This document shows positions 16,815 through 25,209 of a stretch of DNA of 64,000 bases, piece by piece. The stretch comes from Mycolicibacter minnesotensis (lineage in GTDB: Bacteria > Actinomycetota > Actinomycetes > Mycobacteriales > Mycobacteriaceae), in NCBI RefSeq assembly GCF_010731755.1, contig NZ_AP022589.1, forward strand, positions 620,001 to 684,000, in the 5' to 3' direction. The stretch's first letter is position 1. Each line of letters begins with the position of its first letter. Position numbers and translations under genes: made by a program. The notes below the pieces were generated by a model. It was not told the origin of the DNA and did not search any database. It saw nothing but the letters and a program-made list of their open reading frames with translations.

Positions 16815-17525
16815 TCAGTGCCGCGCAAGCAGCAGCTCAAGCCGGTCGAGCATGGCTTCCAGGGCTTCTTCGAACTCGGCGGTGCTGTGGTCTTGGGACA
16901 GCATCGGTTGCAGACGGTGCAGATGTCGATAATCCGTCAGATCGCGACCGGACCGGTCGGTGTCGTCAAGAAGCGCCTCGTCAGGATGCAGTTCAGCCCC
17001 GTGCGCGGAGACTTCCAACAGCAGGTGACCGATCAGGAACGTGGTGTAGGAGCGGTAGGCGGCCACCGCCGCGATGTCATCGAATCCGTAGGAGATCAAC
17101 GTGTCGAGAAAGCTTTCCATCCAGCGCAGGCTGCGCAGCGGCGGGCGGACCCACGGGGCATCCGGGGCCTGGGTGGCGACCAGCGGAAAGACCTCGGGAT
17201 GGTCGAGCGCAATCTGGCGCACACCGTGAGCCAAGCGCATCAAGTAATCCTGCCAACCGTCCTCTTGTCGCCGCGCGGCAAGTTGATCGCTGTAAAGCCG
17301 CTCGATGATGTGGTCGACGACGCCGGTCAACAAATCGCCGCGCCCGTGCACATAGCGGTAGAGCGCCATCGCCTCGACCCCGCAGGCGGCGCCCAACCTG
17401 CGCATGGTCAGCTTCGCCAGGCCGTGCTCGTCGATGAACGCGATGGCCATCTCCAGGATCCCGTCACGGCTCAACTGCAGCGAAGGACGCGCGCCGTCAG
17501 CCGGAGCGTCCACCTCGGGGTCCAC
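16815..17525 (-). CDS. TetR-family repressor (TetR_C-type)
   Basis: A 236-residue regulator from the GTG at 17525, which has GAGGTGATCTG upstream. The helix-turn-helix is TMRRLGAACGVEAMALYRYVHGRGDLL (about residues 40-66). The C-terminal part resembles the tetracycline-repressor-like ligand domain (HPEVFPLVATQAPDAPW). It sits in the middle of four GTTTACGNCGTAAAC-type palindromes and is the obvious candidate to bind them. An open frame continues upstream antisense to the SDR gene but lacks start signals. Its ligand is unknown. Confidence 0.88.
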   Translation of the reverse strand: MDPEVDAPADGARPSLQLSRDGILEMAIAFIDEHGLAKLTMRRLGAACGVEAMALYRYVHGRGDLLTGVVDHIIERLYSDQLAARRQEDGWQDYLMRLAHGVRQIALDHPEVFPLVATQAPDAPWVRPPLRSLRWMESFLDTLISYGFDDIAAVAAYRSYTTFLIGHLLLEVSAHGAELHPDEALLDDTDRSGRDLTDYRHLHRLQPMLSQDHSTAEFEEALEAMLDRLELLLARH

Positions 17526-17578
17526 CAGATCACCTCTTCTCCGCGTTCTTTGCGCTCGACGTGGCGACTGGCGCCCTA

Positions 17579-17593
17579 GTTTACGTCGTAAGC
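17579..17593. promoter_or_regulatory. Palindromic operator, site D
   Basis: GTTTACGTCGTAAGC keeps one full arm and a slightly degenerate second arm. It lies in the divergent region between the TetR gene (54 bp to its GTG) and the SDR gene (98 bp to its ATG), so it could control both. Confidence 0.6.
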
Positions 17594-17640
17594 CCGGTTG
17601 CAGAGACAAAAGCTCCGGGTCTGCCGAGCGCCCGCCGGAC

Positions 17641-17676
17641 ATCGCAGGCATCGCAGGCATCGCAGGCATCGCAGGC
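17641..17676 (+). repeat. Four tandem 9-bp repeats before the SDR gene
   Basis: ATCGCAGGC is repeated exactly four times, ending 14 bp before the SDR ATG. The array falls in the SDR 5' leader, so slippage would change leader length rather than reading frame. Confidence 0.9.
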
Positions 17677-17690
17677 ATAGGGTGACACCC

Positions 17691-18551
17691 ATGCCAAACC
17701 CAGGACCCCTCGCAGGCAAGACCATGTTCATCTCGGGAGCCAGCCGCGGTATCGGGTTGGCGATCGCCAAACGCGCAGCCGCCGACGGCGCCAATATCGC
17801 GCTGATCGCCAAGACCGCCGAACCGCACCCCAAGCTCGACGGCACCATTTACACCGCGGCCGCCGAGATCGAGGAGGCGGGAGGACAGGCCCTGCCTATC
17901 GTCGGTGACATCCGGGACGGCGAGTCTGTGGCAGGTGCTGTGGCCACCACCGTCGAACGCTTCGGCGGCATCGACATCTGTGTGAACAATGCCTCGGCGA
18001 TCAATCTCGGGTCGATCCTCGAGGTACCGCTCAAGCGCTTCGACCTGATGAACGGCATCGAGGTGCGCGGTACCTACGCGGTGTCGCAGGCCTGCATCCC
18101 GCACATGATCGGCCGGGACAACCCCCACATCCTGACGCTGTCCCCGCCGATCCGGTTGGAAGCGCAATGGCTCAAACCCACCGCCTACATGATGGCCAAG
18201 TTCGGAATGACGCTGTGCGCACTGGGCATGGCCGAGGAACTCCGCGGACACGGGATAGCCTCCAACACCCTGTGGCCGCGCACCATGATCGCGACCGCCG
18301 CGGTTCAGAACCTGCTCGGTGGGGACGAGGCGATGGCCCGGTCCCGAACACCTGAGGTCTACGCCGATGCCGCTTACGCGATTGTGACCAAGCCGGCCCG
18401 CGAATACACCGGCAACTCCCTGCTCTGCGAGGACGTGCTGGTGGACTCCGGTGTCACCGATCTGTCGGTCTATGACTGTGTTCCCGGCAGCGACTTGGGC
18501 GTGGACCTGTGGGTCGACACCGTCAACCCGCCTGGATACGTACAGCCCTAG
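17691..18551 (+). CDS. Short-chain dehydrogenase/reductase (Rv3224-like)
   Basis: A 286-residue SDR. The cofactor motif is ISGASRGIGLAIAKR (TGxxxGIG type), NNAS is present, and the catalytic region has YMMAK with an upstream TLSPP. A C-terminal extension of about 40 residues (CEDVLVDSGVTDLSVYDCVPG) is typical of the 282-residue Rv3224 group, annotated in M. tuberculosis as a possible iron-regulated oxidoreductase. The substrate is unknown. Its stop overlaps the stop of the convergent histidine kinase by 4 bp. A palindromic operator and a 9-bp tandem repeat lie upstream. Confidence 0.88.
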   Translation: MPNPGPLAGKTMFISGASRGIGLAIAKRAAADGANIALIAKTAEPHPKLDGTIYTAAAEIEEAGGQALPIVGDIRDGESVAGAVATTVERFGGIDICVNNASAINLGSILEVPLKRFDLMNGIEVRGTYAVSQACIPHMIGRDNPHILTLSPPIRLEAQWLKPTAYMMAKFGMTLCALGMAEELRGHGIASNTLWPRTMIATAAVQNLLGGDEAMARSRTPEVYADAAYAIVTKPAREYTGNSLLCEDVLVDSGVTDLSVYDCVPGSDLGVDLWVDTVNPPGYVQP

Positions 18552-19975
18552 CTTGGGTGGGCCGCCACCCCGGGAATCACCAGCCGGAAGCAGGCACCAC
18601 CTTGGTGGGGCACGCAGGTCAGCGTCCCGCCGTGCGCGACGGCAAGTGCCCGGGCGATCGGCAGACCTAGCCCGGCACCACCGTGGTCACGGCCGCGGGC
18701 GCTGTCTAGCCGTACCAGCCGATCAAAAATGCGCTCCGCATCCTCGTCGCGAACGCCGATGCCGGTGTCGGTGACCACCACCGCGACGCTGTCGTTGCCG
18801 ACGCCCTCGTCGATTCGGACATCCACGGTGATCTGCCCATCGGGCAGGGTGTGACGGCGCGCGTTGTCGAGCAGATTGGACAGAATCTGCGCGACCCTCG
18901 TGGGGTCGACCCGAACGGCCACCGCGTCTACGCCGGTACGCACCAGGCGCAGCTTTGGAGCAAGCAGCGCTGCCCGATCCAGTTGATGATCGACGATCCC
19001 GATCAGGTCGGTGTCCTTGAGCTCCAGTGGCAGTCCCGCATCGATGTAGCTCAAGTCCAGCATGTCGGTCACCAGCCGGGTGGCGCGCCGCGCCTCGGTC
19101 AACAGCAGACTGGCCCGGCGGTGCTGACGGAGCACGTCAGCTTCGATCGCATCGTCGCTCGCTGCCGTACCGACGTGCTGGCTGACATTGCCGGCGATCT
19201 GCTCCGCGGCGGCCTGCATCCCCGCGATCGGGGTGCGCAGCTCATGGGCGGCGTCGGCGAGGAACCGTCGCACCGCGGCCTCCGCTCGCTGTGCCCCTTG
19301 CGCCGCAAGGTAGGCACGCTTCTCGGAGGCCTCCAACTCATCAAGCATGTCATCGAAAGCTTCTGCCGCCCTGCCCAGTTCGGTCTTGGGGCGATCGGGG
19401 CGCAATCGGCGGCCGCGATCGCCCGTGGTGATGTCACGGGCAAGGTCGGTGAGCCGGTCCAGCGGTGCGAGCAGAACACGACTCCCGCCGGCCAGCAGGA
19501 TGGCAGCGAGCACCAAAGTCCCCAGGCCCGCTGCGATCATCAGGCGCCGCAACCTGAGCAGTGTCTCGTCGGACTCGGTCGTGTCGACGGTCAGAATCAC
19601 CCTGTCACCATTGGCCAACGGGTGCACCAATACCGCCTGGGAGTCACCGGGCTCCAACAGCGGGGCCGAGACCTTCGCGCCGGTGGTCGCGTCGGGATCG
19701 ATCGCGGGATCACCGAAGGTTTCGCCGTCGGCGGTGACGACAAGCGCGCCGAAGATGCCGCCATTGAGGTGATCGGCCAATTGCTCGGCAGAGATCCCCA
19801 GTGCCACGAGGGAGTCCGCTCGGGCCTGCGAAGCCGCCAACCGTTCATGCACGCTGCGATTGGCAAGCGCACCCAAGCTGGTGTTGATCACCAGCCCCAT
19901 GGCCACCATCAGCACCGCGAGTAGAGCCAAGACCAGCACCGTCAGTCGGCGCCGCAGCGAAGGCGTTGTGGTCAT
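18548..19975 (-). CDS. Two-component sensor histidine kinase
   Basis: A 475-residue membrane kinase. It has a first membrane segment (about residues 10-33), an extracytoplasmic loop of about 110 residues, a second segment (LMIAAGLGTLVLAAILLAGG, about 143-162), a HAMP linker, a HisKA helix with the phospho-accepting His in DAAHELRTPIAG and a HATPase domain with DTGIGVRDEDAERIFDR and GGAGLGLPIARA. The signal is unknown. Its ATG overlaps the stop of the response regulator gene, so the two are translationally coupled. Confidence 0.92.
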   Translation of the reverse strand: MTTTPSLRRRLTVLVLALLAVLMVAMGLVINTSLGALANRSVHERLAASQARADSLVALGISAEQLADHLNGGIFGALVVTADGETFGDPAIDPDATTGAKVSAPLLEPGDSQAVLVHPLANGDRVILTVDTTESDETLLRLRRLMIAAGLGTLVLAAILLAGGSRVLLAPLDRLTDLARDITTGDRGRRLRPDRPKTELGRAAEAFDDMLDELEASEKRAYLAAQGAQRAEAAVRRFLADAAHELRTPIAGMQAAAEQIAGNVSQHVGTAASDDAIEADVLRQHRRASLLLTEARRATRLVTDMLDLSYIDAGLPLELKDTDLIGIVDHQLDRAALLAPKLRLVRTGVDAVAVRVDPTRVAQILSNLLDNARRHTLPDGQITVDVRIDEGVGNDSVAVVVTDTGIGVRDEDAERIFDRLVRLDSARGRDHGGAGLGLPIARALAVAHGGTLTCVPHQGGACFRLVIPGVAAHPS

Positions 19976-20694
19976 CGCGCCGACAGTTCCAGTCGGTACC
20001 CGATCCCGCGAACCGTATGCAGGATCCGCGGACCATGCGACTCGAGCTTCTGACGCAGCCCGCTGATGTGGACTTGAACCAGGTTGGGGTCGTAGGCCTC
20101 ATATCCCCACACCGCGTTGAGAATCTGGGCACTGCTGACAATGCGGCCACGTTGTTCGACCAGGTAGACCAATATCTTCAGTTCGGTGGCGGTCAGGCCC
20201 AGTGGCGTCCCTGACCTCGCGGCGACCCCGGCATCGACGTCGACCATCAGGTCTCCGAACTGCACGGCTGCCGGCAACCGGCCCCGCCGGCGCAGCACGG
20301 CGCCAACCCTGGACACCAGCTCGGCGAGCTCGAACGGCTTGACCACGTAGTCGTCGGCGCCCCCGTCAAGACCGCGCAGCCGGTCAGGCAAGCCGTCCCG
20401 CGCGGTCAGCAACACCACGCCGACCGCACCCCAGCGCAGCACCACATCCATCAGCGCAAAACCGTCGCGGCCCGGCAACATGACGTCAAGCACCACCAGG
20501 TCCGGCCGGAATCCATCCAGCACCTCCTCCAAGCCCTCACCATCGGGCTGGGTGTCGGTCAGATATCCGGCATCCGAGAGCGCCTCACTGACCATCTCGC
20601 GGATGGTCTCGGAATCCTCCACCACCAAGACACGTGGCAGCCCCACGCTGAAAGGCGTACCGCCGCGAGGTTGGGCGGGCCGGGAATTTGCCAT
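19972..20694 (-). CDS. OmpR-family response regulator
   Basis: A 240-residue regulator. The receiver domain has the acidic pocket VVEDSE, the phospho-accepting Asp in LVVLDVMLPGRDG, and the conserved Thr and Lys (LLTARD and VVKPFE). The C-terminal winged helix ends in HTVRGIGYRLE. It forms an operon with the downstream kinase. Two 11-bp direct repeats in its upstream intergenic region suggest a binding site shared with the divergent PPE gene. I cannot tie the pair to a named mycobacterial system. Confidence 0.92.
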   Translation of the reverse strand: MANSRPAQPRGGTPFSVGLPRVLVVEDSETIREMVSEALSDAGYLTDTQPDGEGLEEVLDGFRPDLVVLDVMLPGRDGFALMDVVLRWGAVGVVLLTARDGLPDRLRGLDGGADDYVVKPFELAELVSRVGAVLRRRGRLPAAVQFGDLMVDVDAGVAARSGTPLGLTATELKILVYLVEQRGRIVSSAQILNAVWGYEAYDPNLVQVHISGLRQKLESHGPRILHTVRGIGYRLELSAR

Positions 20695-20765
20695 GGTCCA
20701 TTGATAACACCGTCGCGCTGCTATGGGCAGATCCGGCTGAGCGCGTTCCTCGCTCGCGATCGCCT

Positions 20766-20798
20766 CTTCAGGTTCGCTTCAAGTTGGCTGGCTAGGGT
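20766..20798 (+). promoter_or_regulatory. OmpR-type direct repeats with adjacent -10
   Basis: CTTCAGGTTCG (20766-20776) and CTTCAAGTTGG (20777-20787) are adjacent 11-bp direct repeats matching at 9 positions. TAGGGT at 20793-20798 could be the -10 for the PPE gene. The spacing is typical of activation by an OmpR/PhoB-type regulator occupying the -35 region. Confidence 0.55.
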
Positions 20799-20895
20799 CG
20801 CCGGAACCGAGTGCACTCGACACCCCGTCGCATCTGCGGACACCGGGGCCTTCCGGAGAGACAATGACGCCTAACACCAACAGGATTGTCTGACA

Positions 20896-21969
20896 ATGGA
20901 TTTCGCAATGCTGCCGCCCGATGTCAATTCAAGCCGGATGTATTCCGGCGCGGGTGCCCAGCCACTGATGGCTGCAGCCTCGGCTTGGAAGGCTCTGGCC
21001 GCCGAACTCACCAGCATGGGCCTGGCCTACGACGCGATGATCGACGAGCTGTCCGACGACCGGGTCGGACCGATGACTGCCGCTGCGGCGGCGTACGCCC
21101 AGTGGCTGCATACCACCGCAGCCCAAGCCGGACGCGCGGCATCGGCGGCCCGTTCCGCAGCCGCCGCCTACGACACCGCCTTCGTCATGACCGTGCCACC
21201 CGCACTGGTCACTGCCAACCGCGCTCAGCTGAAATCGCTGGTGGCCAACAATTTCCTGGGCCACAACACCGCAGCGATCGCGGCCACCGACGCCCAGTAC
21301 GCCGACATGTGGGCCCGCGATGCCATGGCCATGTACGGCTACTACGTCTCGTCGACTGCCGCGGCCGGGCTGCACCCCTTTACCCAGCCCCCACACACCA
21401 CGATCTCGACGCCGGCCTCCAGCCCGTTCGGCACGCTTGCCATGGACCCGGCCGCAGCTTTCGGTGTCGACCTGAGCACTGTCGGCAAGATCGAGGACAC
21501 GCTGTTGCTCGAGGTCGCCGCCTCCCCCGCGTCGGCTTCGGTGGGCGCCGAACTGGGCGTGGCGGCCACCCTCAATGGGCTGTCGGTCCCGCAGTCTTGG
21601 GCAACGGCAGTCCCGGCCAGGGTGATCGGCCGGGCGGTGTCGATCGCCGCAGACACCGTATTGCGGGCCGCCGCCGGGACCACTGCACTACCCCTGGTCG
21701 CCCTCGGCCCGGCCAGCCGGGCCACCGCCGGTTTTCGTCGGGTTCGCGGTGCCTCCGCCGGCCCGAAACCACCCTCGAATGGATCACCCCGCGCAATCGT
21801 CAGACAGCGCGGCCGATCCGAGCAACCGAAGAAGCAGGCGGCACGGCCGCCGAAGGGGGCCGTCCCACGCATCTTGGGAGAGCTACGGGAACTTGCCGAC
21901 CCACGGGATACGAGAATCCTCTCCGATGAAGAGCGCACTCGGACAAAGCGGCGCCTGCACGGTCGGTAG
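20896..21969 (+). CDS. PPE family protein without an adjacent PE partner
   Basis: A 357-residue PPE protein starting MDFAMLPPDVNSSRMYSG. The N-terminal PPE domain spans about 1-160. Where the other PPE proteins here have W-x-G, this one has DDRVGP (Arg56, codon CGG), a loss of the conserved Trp. A GLSVPQSWA segment places it near the SVP subgroup. The C-terminal 80 residues are unusual, being basic and rich in Arg, Lys and Pro. PPE proteins are exported by type VII secretion, usually as PE-PPE dimers; no PE gene is next to it. Confidence 0.88.
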   Translation: MDFAMLPPDVNSSRMYSGAGAQPLMAAASAWKALAAELTSMGLAYDAMIDELSDDRVGPMTAAAAAYAQWLHTTAAQAGRAASAARSAAAAYDTAFVMTVPPALVTANRAQLKSLVANNFLGHNTAAIAATDAQYADMWARDAMAMYGYYVSSTAAAGLHPFTQPPHTTISTPASSPFGTLAMDPAAAFGVDLSTVGKIEDTLLLEVAASPASASVGAELGVAATLNGLSVPQSWATAVPARVIGRAVSIAADTVLRAAAGTTALPLVALGPASRATAGFRRVRGASAGPKPPSNGSPRAIVRQRGRSEQPKKQAARPPKGAVPRILGELRELADPRDTRILSDEERTRTKRRLHGR

Positions 21970-21993
21970 TTGCCGGCACCGTCGGCACGGCCG

Positions 21994-22788
21994 CTAGAGC
22001 AGATAGCCCTGCCGGGGCTCCGGCAGGGCCGGCGCGATCAGCTCGGGAGAGTTATTGCGCACGCTGTTCACCAGAGTCGACACCTCGCGCAGCGCGATGC
22101 CGGTCACGTCGGGCGGGCGGGCCAGCAGCGTGGTGTCGATCACGGAGTCGGGATCTAGCCAGCTGTCCCATCGGTTTTCGGGCAACAGCAACGGCATCCG
22201 GTCGTGTATCTCGGCAAGCTCACCGACAGCCTCGGTGGTGATGATCGCGACGCTGAGCACCGGGGCGGAGAGCCGATCAGGCCGCCAGGCCGACCACAGA
22301 CCGGCCGCGAACAGCATCGCACCGTCCCCGTGGATGTAGAACGGGGTCTTGCGGACCCGAGACTTGGCCCTGGCCCCCGCCGGATCACCGGGCTCAAGCG
22401 GGTCTGGGCGCCATTCGTAGTAGCCGTCCATCGGCACCAGGCACCGTCGCCGCTCCGCGGAGGCGCGGTAAGCCGGCGACGTGGTGACCTTGTCTGCACG
22501 AGCATTGATCAGCAAGGGGCCGCCGGCCGCCGGCGCACCACCGGGGCCTGGTTTCGTCCACGCCGGGAGAAGTCCCCAGCGCATCAGCCGCAGGCGCCGG
22601 GTGGGCTGGTCGGTGGGCGTATGCGGCGGCCCCGGCTCGGAATGCCGGCTGATGACGGTCACGATTCCGTCGGTAGGCGCCACGTTGTAGTTCGGGCCGG
22701 AGTCAGCGGCGGCGGGAATCTCGTTGATCGCGTCGATACTCGTGGCCAGCAGAGCCGGATCGGTGGTTATCGCGAAACGACCGCACAT
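21994..22788 (-). CDS. SRAP/HMCES-family abasic-site DNA-protein crosslink protein (Rv3226c-like)
   Basis: A 264-residue SOS-response-associated peptidase-like protein. The N-terminus MCGRF exposes catalytic Cys2 after Met removal. NARADKV, a central RCLVPMDGYYEW and the active-site IHDRMPLLL are all present. HMCES/YedK proteins form a covalent bond with abasic sites in single-stranded DNA. AAGG closely precedes the ATG at 22788. Position before aroA matches Rv3226c, though the PE/PPE insertion now separates them. Confidence 0.92.
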   Translation of the reverse strand: MCGRFAITTDPALLATSIDAINEIPAAADSGPNYNVAPTDGIVTVISRHSEPGPPHTPTDQPTRRLRLMRWGLLPAWTKPGPGGAPAAGGPLLINARADKVTTSPAYRASAERRRCLVPMDGYYEWRPDPLEPGDPAGARAKSRVRKTPFYIHGDGAMLFAAGLWSAWRPDRLSAPVLSVAIITTEAVGELAEIHDRMPLLLPENRWDSWLDPDSVIDTTLLARPPDVTGIALREVSTLVNSVRNNSPELIAPALPEPRQGYLL

Positions 22789-22792
22789 ACCT

Positions 22793-23530
22793 TCATGGTG
22801 ACAGCTCGTCGATCCGGGTGGCGGCCACCGCCCAAAAGGGCATATGCACCAGGTTGTCTTCGAGCAGTGGTTGCAGATAGGCGAACCGCTGGGCCAGTGC
22901 GCGAACCCCAGCCAACAAGTCCTCACGACCCATCGCCTCCATCACCGCGACCATCTCGGTGAAGGCGTTGGGGTCGAATGTGCCCTGGAAGGTCGTGGTC
23001 CCGACGTGATCGATGCGCCACCCTGCAGATTCCAGCAGCGGACCGAAACGCTCGGGCGACATTCCGTCCAATTGCCAGCCGTTGACGTTGTGGCGCCCCG
23101 CTTCGAACAGAAACAGTCGAGCCTGGGGTTTCGTCGCCCGGTGCAGATTGCGCGCGTAGCGCAGCTGGGTCTCCTCGTCATCCTGGAACAGGTGGTAGAA
23201 GGCGCTGTCGACGACGGTGTCGAACCGGCCCTGGAATCCGACGAGATCGACCGCATCGGCCACTTGGAAGTCCACGCTGACACCGGCCTGGGCGGCGTTG
23301 CGTTGCGCAAGTGCGATTGCAGCCGGGGAATGGTCCAGCCCTGTTGTTGAATAACCATGGGCCGCATAGTGAATCGCGTGGTGTCCCGCGCCGGTTCCCG
23401 GATCGAGAACCTCGCCACGCAGCGCGCCGTAGGCCACCAGTTGCTGCACCGCGGGCTGCGGACGGCCGATATCCCACGGCTCGGGAGGACTGGCAACGGG
23501 TGCGCCCTCAAGCCCTGTGTGACTGTTCAT
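22793..23530 (-). CDS. SAM-dependent class I methyltransferase
   Basis: A 245-residue methyltransferase. Motif I is [16 protein letters not shown] (about residues 48-62), a variant of the usual D.G.G.G, followed by the acidic GLDHSPAA and FQVADAVDL. The substrate is unknown. I chose the ATG at 23530 (MNSHTGLEG); the frame extends upstream without a good start. It ends 4 bp before the SRAP gene start, so the two are probably one operon. Confidence 0.85.
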   Translation of the reverse strand: MNSHTGLEGAPVASPPEPWDIGRPQPAVQQLVAYGALRGEVLDPGTGAGHHAIHYAAHGYSTTGLDHSPAAIALAQRNAAQAGVSVDFQVADAVDLVGFQGRFDTVVDSAFYHLFQDDEETQLRYARNLHRATKPQARLFLFEAGRHNVNGWQLDGMSPERFGPLLESAGWRIDHVGTTTFQGTFDPNAFTEMVAVMEAMGREDLLAGVRALAQRFAYLQPLLEDNLVHMPFWAVAATRIDELSP

Positions 23531-23621
23531 CGCCCACCACTGTGCGGCAGTCTGGTTAACGAAATCGGAACGCGCGGTGTACGAAAGCCGACAACGCCCG
23601 CGGAGTGGCAAGATCGCCGCT

Positions 23622-24679
23622 GTGCGCCTCTCCGTCCTGGATCTCACGCCGGTTCGCAGCGACCAGTCCACCCCGGACGCACTGGCGGCCACGCTGCGAC
23701 TCGCCAGGATCGCCGACGATCTCGGCTATTCCCGCTACTGGGTCGCCGAGCACCACAATGTCCCCTCGGTAGCCGCGACCAGGTAGCCGCGACCAGCCCG
23801 GCCGTGCTGATCGCGATGATCGCCGCCGCCACCTCGCGGATGCGAGTGGGTTCGGGCGGGGTGATGTTGCCCAACCATGCCCCCTTAGCAGTGGCCGAGC
23901 AGTTCGCCCTGCTTGAGGCCGCCCACCCTGGCCGTATCGACCTGGGTGTCGGACGCGCTCCCGGCGCCGACCCGGTGGCGTCGACGGTGTTGCGCGCCGG
24001 TCGCGGTGATCTCGGCAACCACGCGCTCGACGCATTTCCCGACAATCTCTCCGACGTGATTGCGCTGCTGGGCACCGCCGGCGTGTCGGTGCAGCTCGCA
24101 GACGGCCGCTACGTCCTGAGGGCGACGCCGCACGCGTTGACCAGACCGCAGGTGTTCATGCTGGGCTCCTCGATCGACTCGGCCCGGCTGGCCGCAGAAA
24201 AGGGCTTGCCCTACGTATTCGGACATCACCTGTTCGGCGAACAGACCGGCGAGGCCCTGGACTGCTACCGATCGCGGTTCGTGCCGAGCGAACTTGCCGC
24301 CGAGCCTGCCGCGTTCCTCACTGTGAACATCGTCGTTGCCGAAACGCACCAGGAAGCAACGGCTTTGATCCTTCCTCACCTGCATCTGCAGTCCCGAGCC
24401 GGGACCGGGCATCCCCCGGGACCGCTGACACTCGTCGAGGACGCTGAGCGAGTCGCTCTCACGCCGCAGCAGCAGCGCATCGCACAAGGTGAACTCGAAC
24501 GTGCCGTGGTCGGCACGCCGGATCAGGCTCTCGCACAGCTGCAGGAATTGGGCCACCGATTCGGCGTCGACGAGTTGATGCTCAACCCGGTCGCCTCAGC
24601 GCGCCTGGGCACCGATCCGGCGGGCGCACCCGGACGCGAATCCACCCTGCAACTCCTGGCTGAGGCAGCTCGCCAATAG
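23622..24679 (+). pseudogene. Luciferase-like (LLM) flavin monooxygenase, broken by a 14-bp tandem duplication
   Basis: The gene starts at GTG 23622 with a typical LLM N-terminus ([13 protein letters not shown]...[15 protein letters not shown]). It meets a stop at 23784-23786, inside a duplicated 14-mer. The rest of the protein continues in another frame from SPAVLIAMIAAATSRMRVGSGGVML to the stop at 24679. Removing one copy of the 14-mer restores a single frame of about 347 residues. The family (MsnO8-like) uses FMNH2; the substrate is unknown. The downstream part keeps normal codon use, so the lesion is probably recent. Confidence 0.88.
23769..23796 (+). repeat. 14-bp tandem duplication in the LLM gene
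   Basis: GTAGCCGCGACCAG occurs twice in a row (23769-23782 and 23783-23796). A 14-bp gain shifts the frame by two and introduces the stop. Confidence 0.95.
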
Positions 24680-24900
24680 TGAACGGCAGGTGTCGGCAAC
24701 CAACCCCAGGGGGCCGCTCGGTGAACAAATCAGGCGTCTTGCCAACAGTCAATGAACGAGCGCTGGGAGTCTCCGTACAGTCCGTTTTCCGACTGCGTTA
24801 GCGGGCTTTGGAGCACATAGCGTCGGTGACGCGCCCAACGGCGCTCGCGATCCGCAACGCAGCGATCGCGACAGTTGAGAAGACTTCGCGAGGAGCCGTC

Positions 24901-25200
24901 ATGTCATTCGTCACAACGCAGCCCGAAGCGTTGCTGGCCGCCGTCGCCAACCTGCAGACCATCGGTTCGTCGATGGCCGCACACAGTGCCGCGGCGGCGG
25001 CACCCACCACGGGTGTGGTGCCCGCCGCCGCCGACGAGGTTTCTGCCCTGACCGCCGCTCAGTTCGCCGCCCACGCCCAGGCCTATCAAGCCGTGAGCGC
25101 GCAGGCGATGGCCGTCCACGAGATGTTCGTGCACACCCTGGGCAGCGGAGCCAGCGCCTACGCCGCCACCGAAGCTGCCAACGCGGCAGCGACCGGTTAG
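24901..25200 (+). CDS. PE family protein
   Basis: A 99-residue PE protein starting MSFVTTQPEALLAAVANLQ. It consists of the PE domain alone: two helices, with a YAATEAANA segment near the end in place of a long tail. GAGGAG lies 5 nt before the ATG. It begins a three-gene run PE-PPE-PPE with 9- and 13-bp gaps. PE proteins pair with PPE proteins for export through ESX systems. Confidence 0.93.
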   Translation: MSFVTTQPEALLAAVANLQTIGSSMAAHSAAAAAPTTGVVPAAADEVSALTAAQFAAHAQAYQAVSAQAMAVHEMFVHTLGSGASAYAATEAANAAATG

Positions 25201-25209
25201 GGCTGCGAG

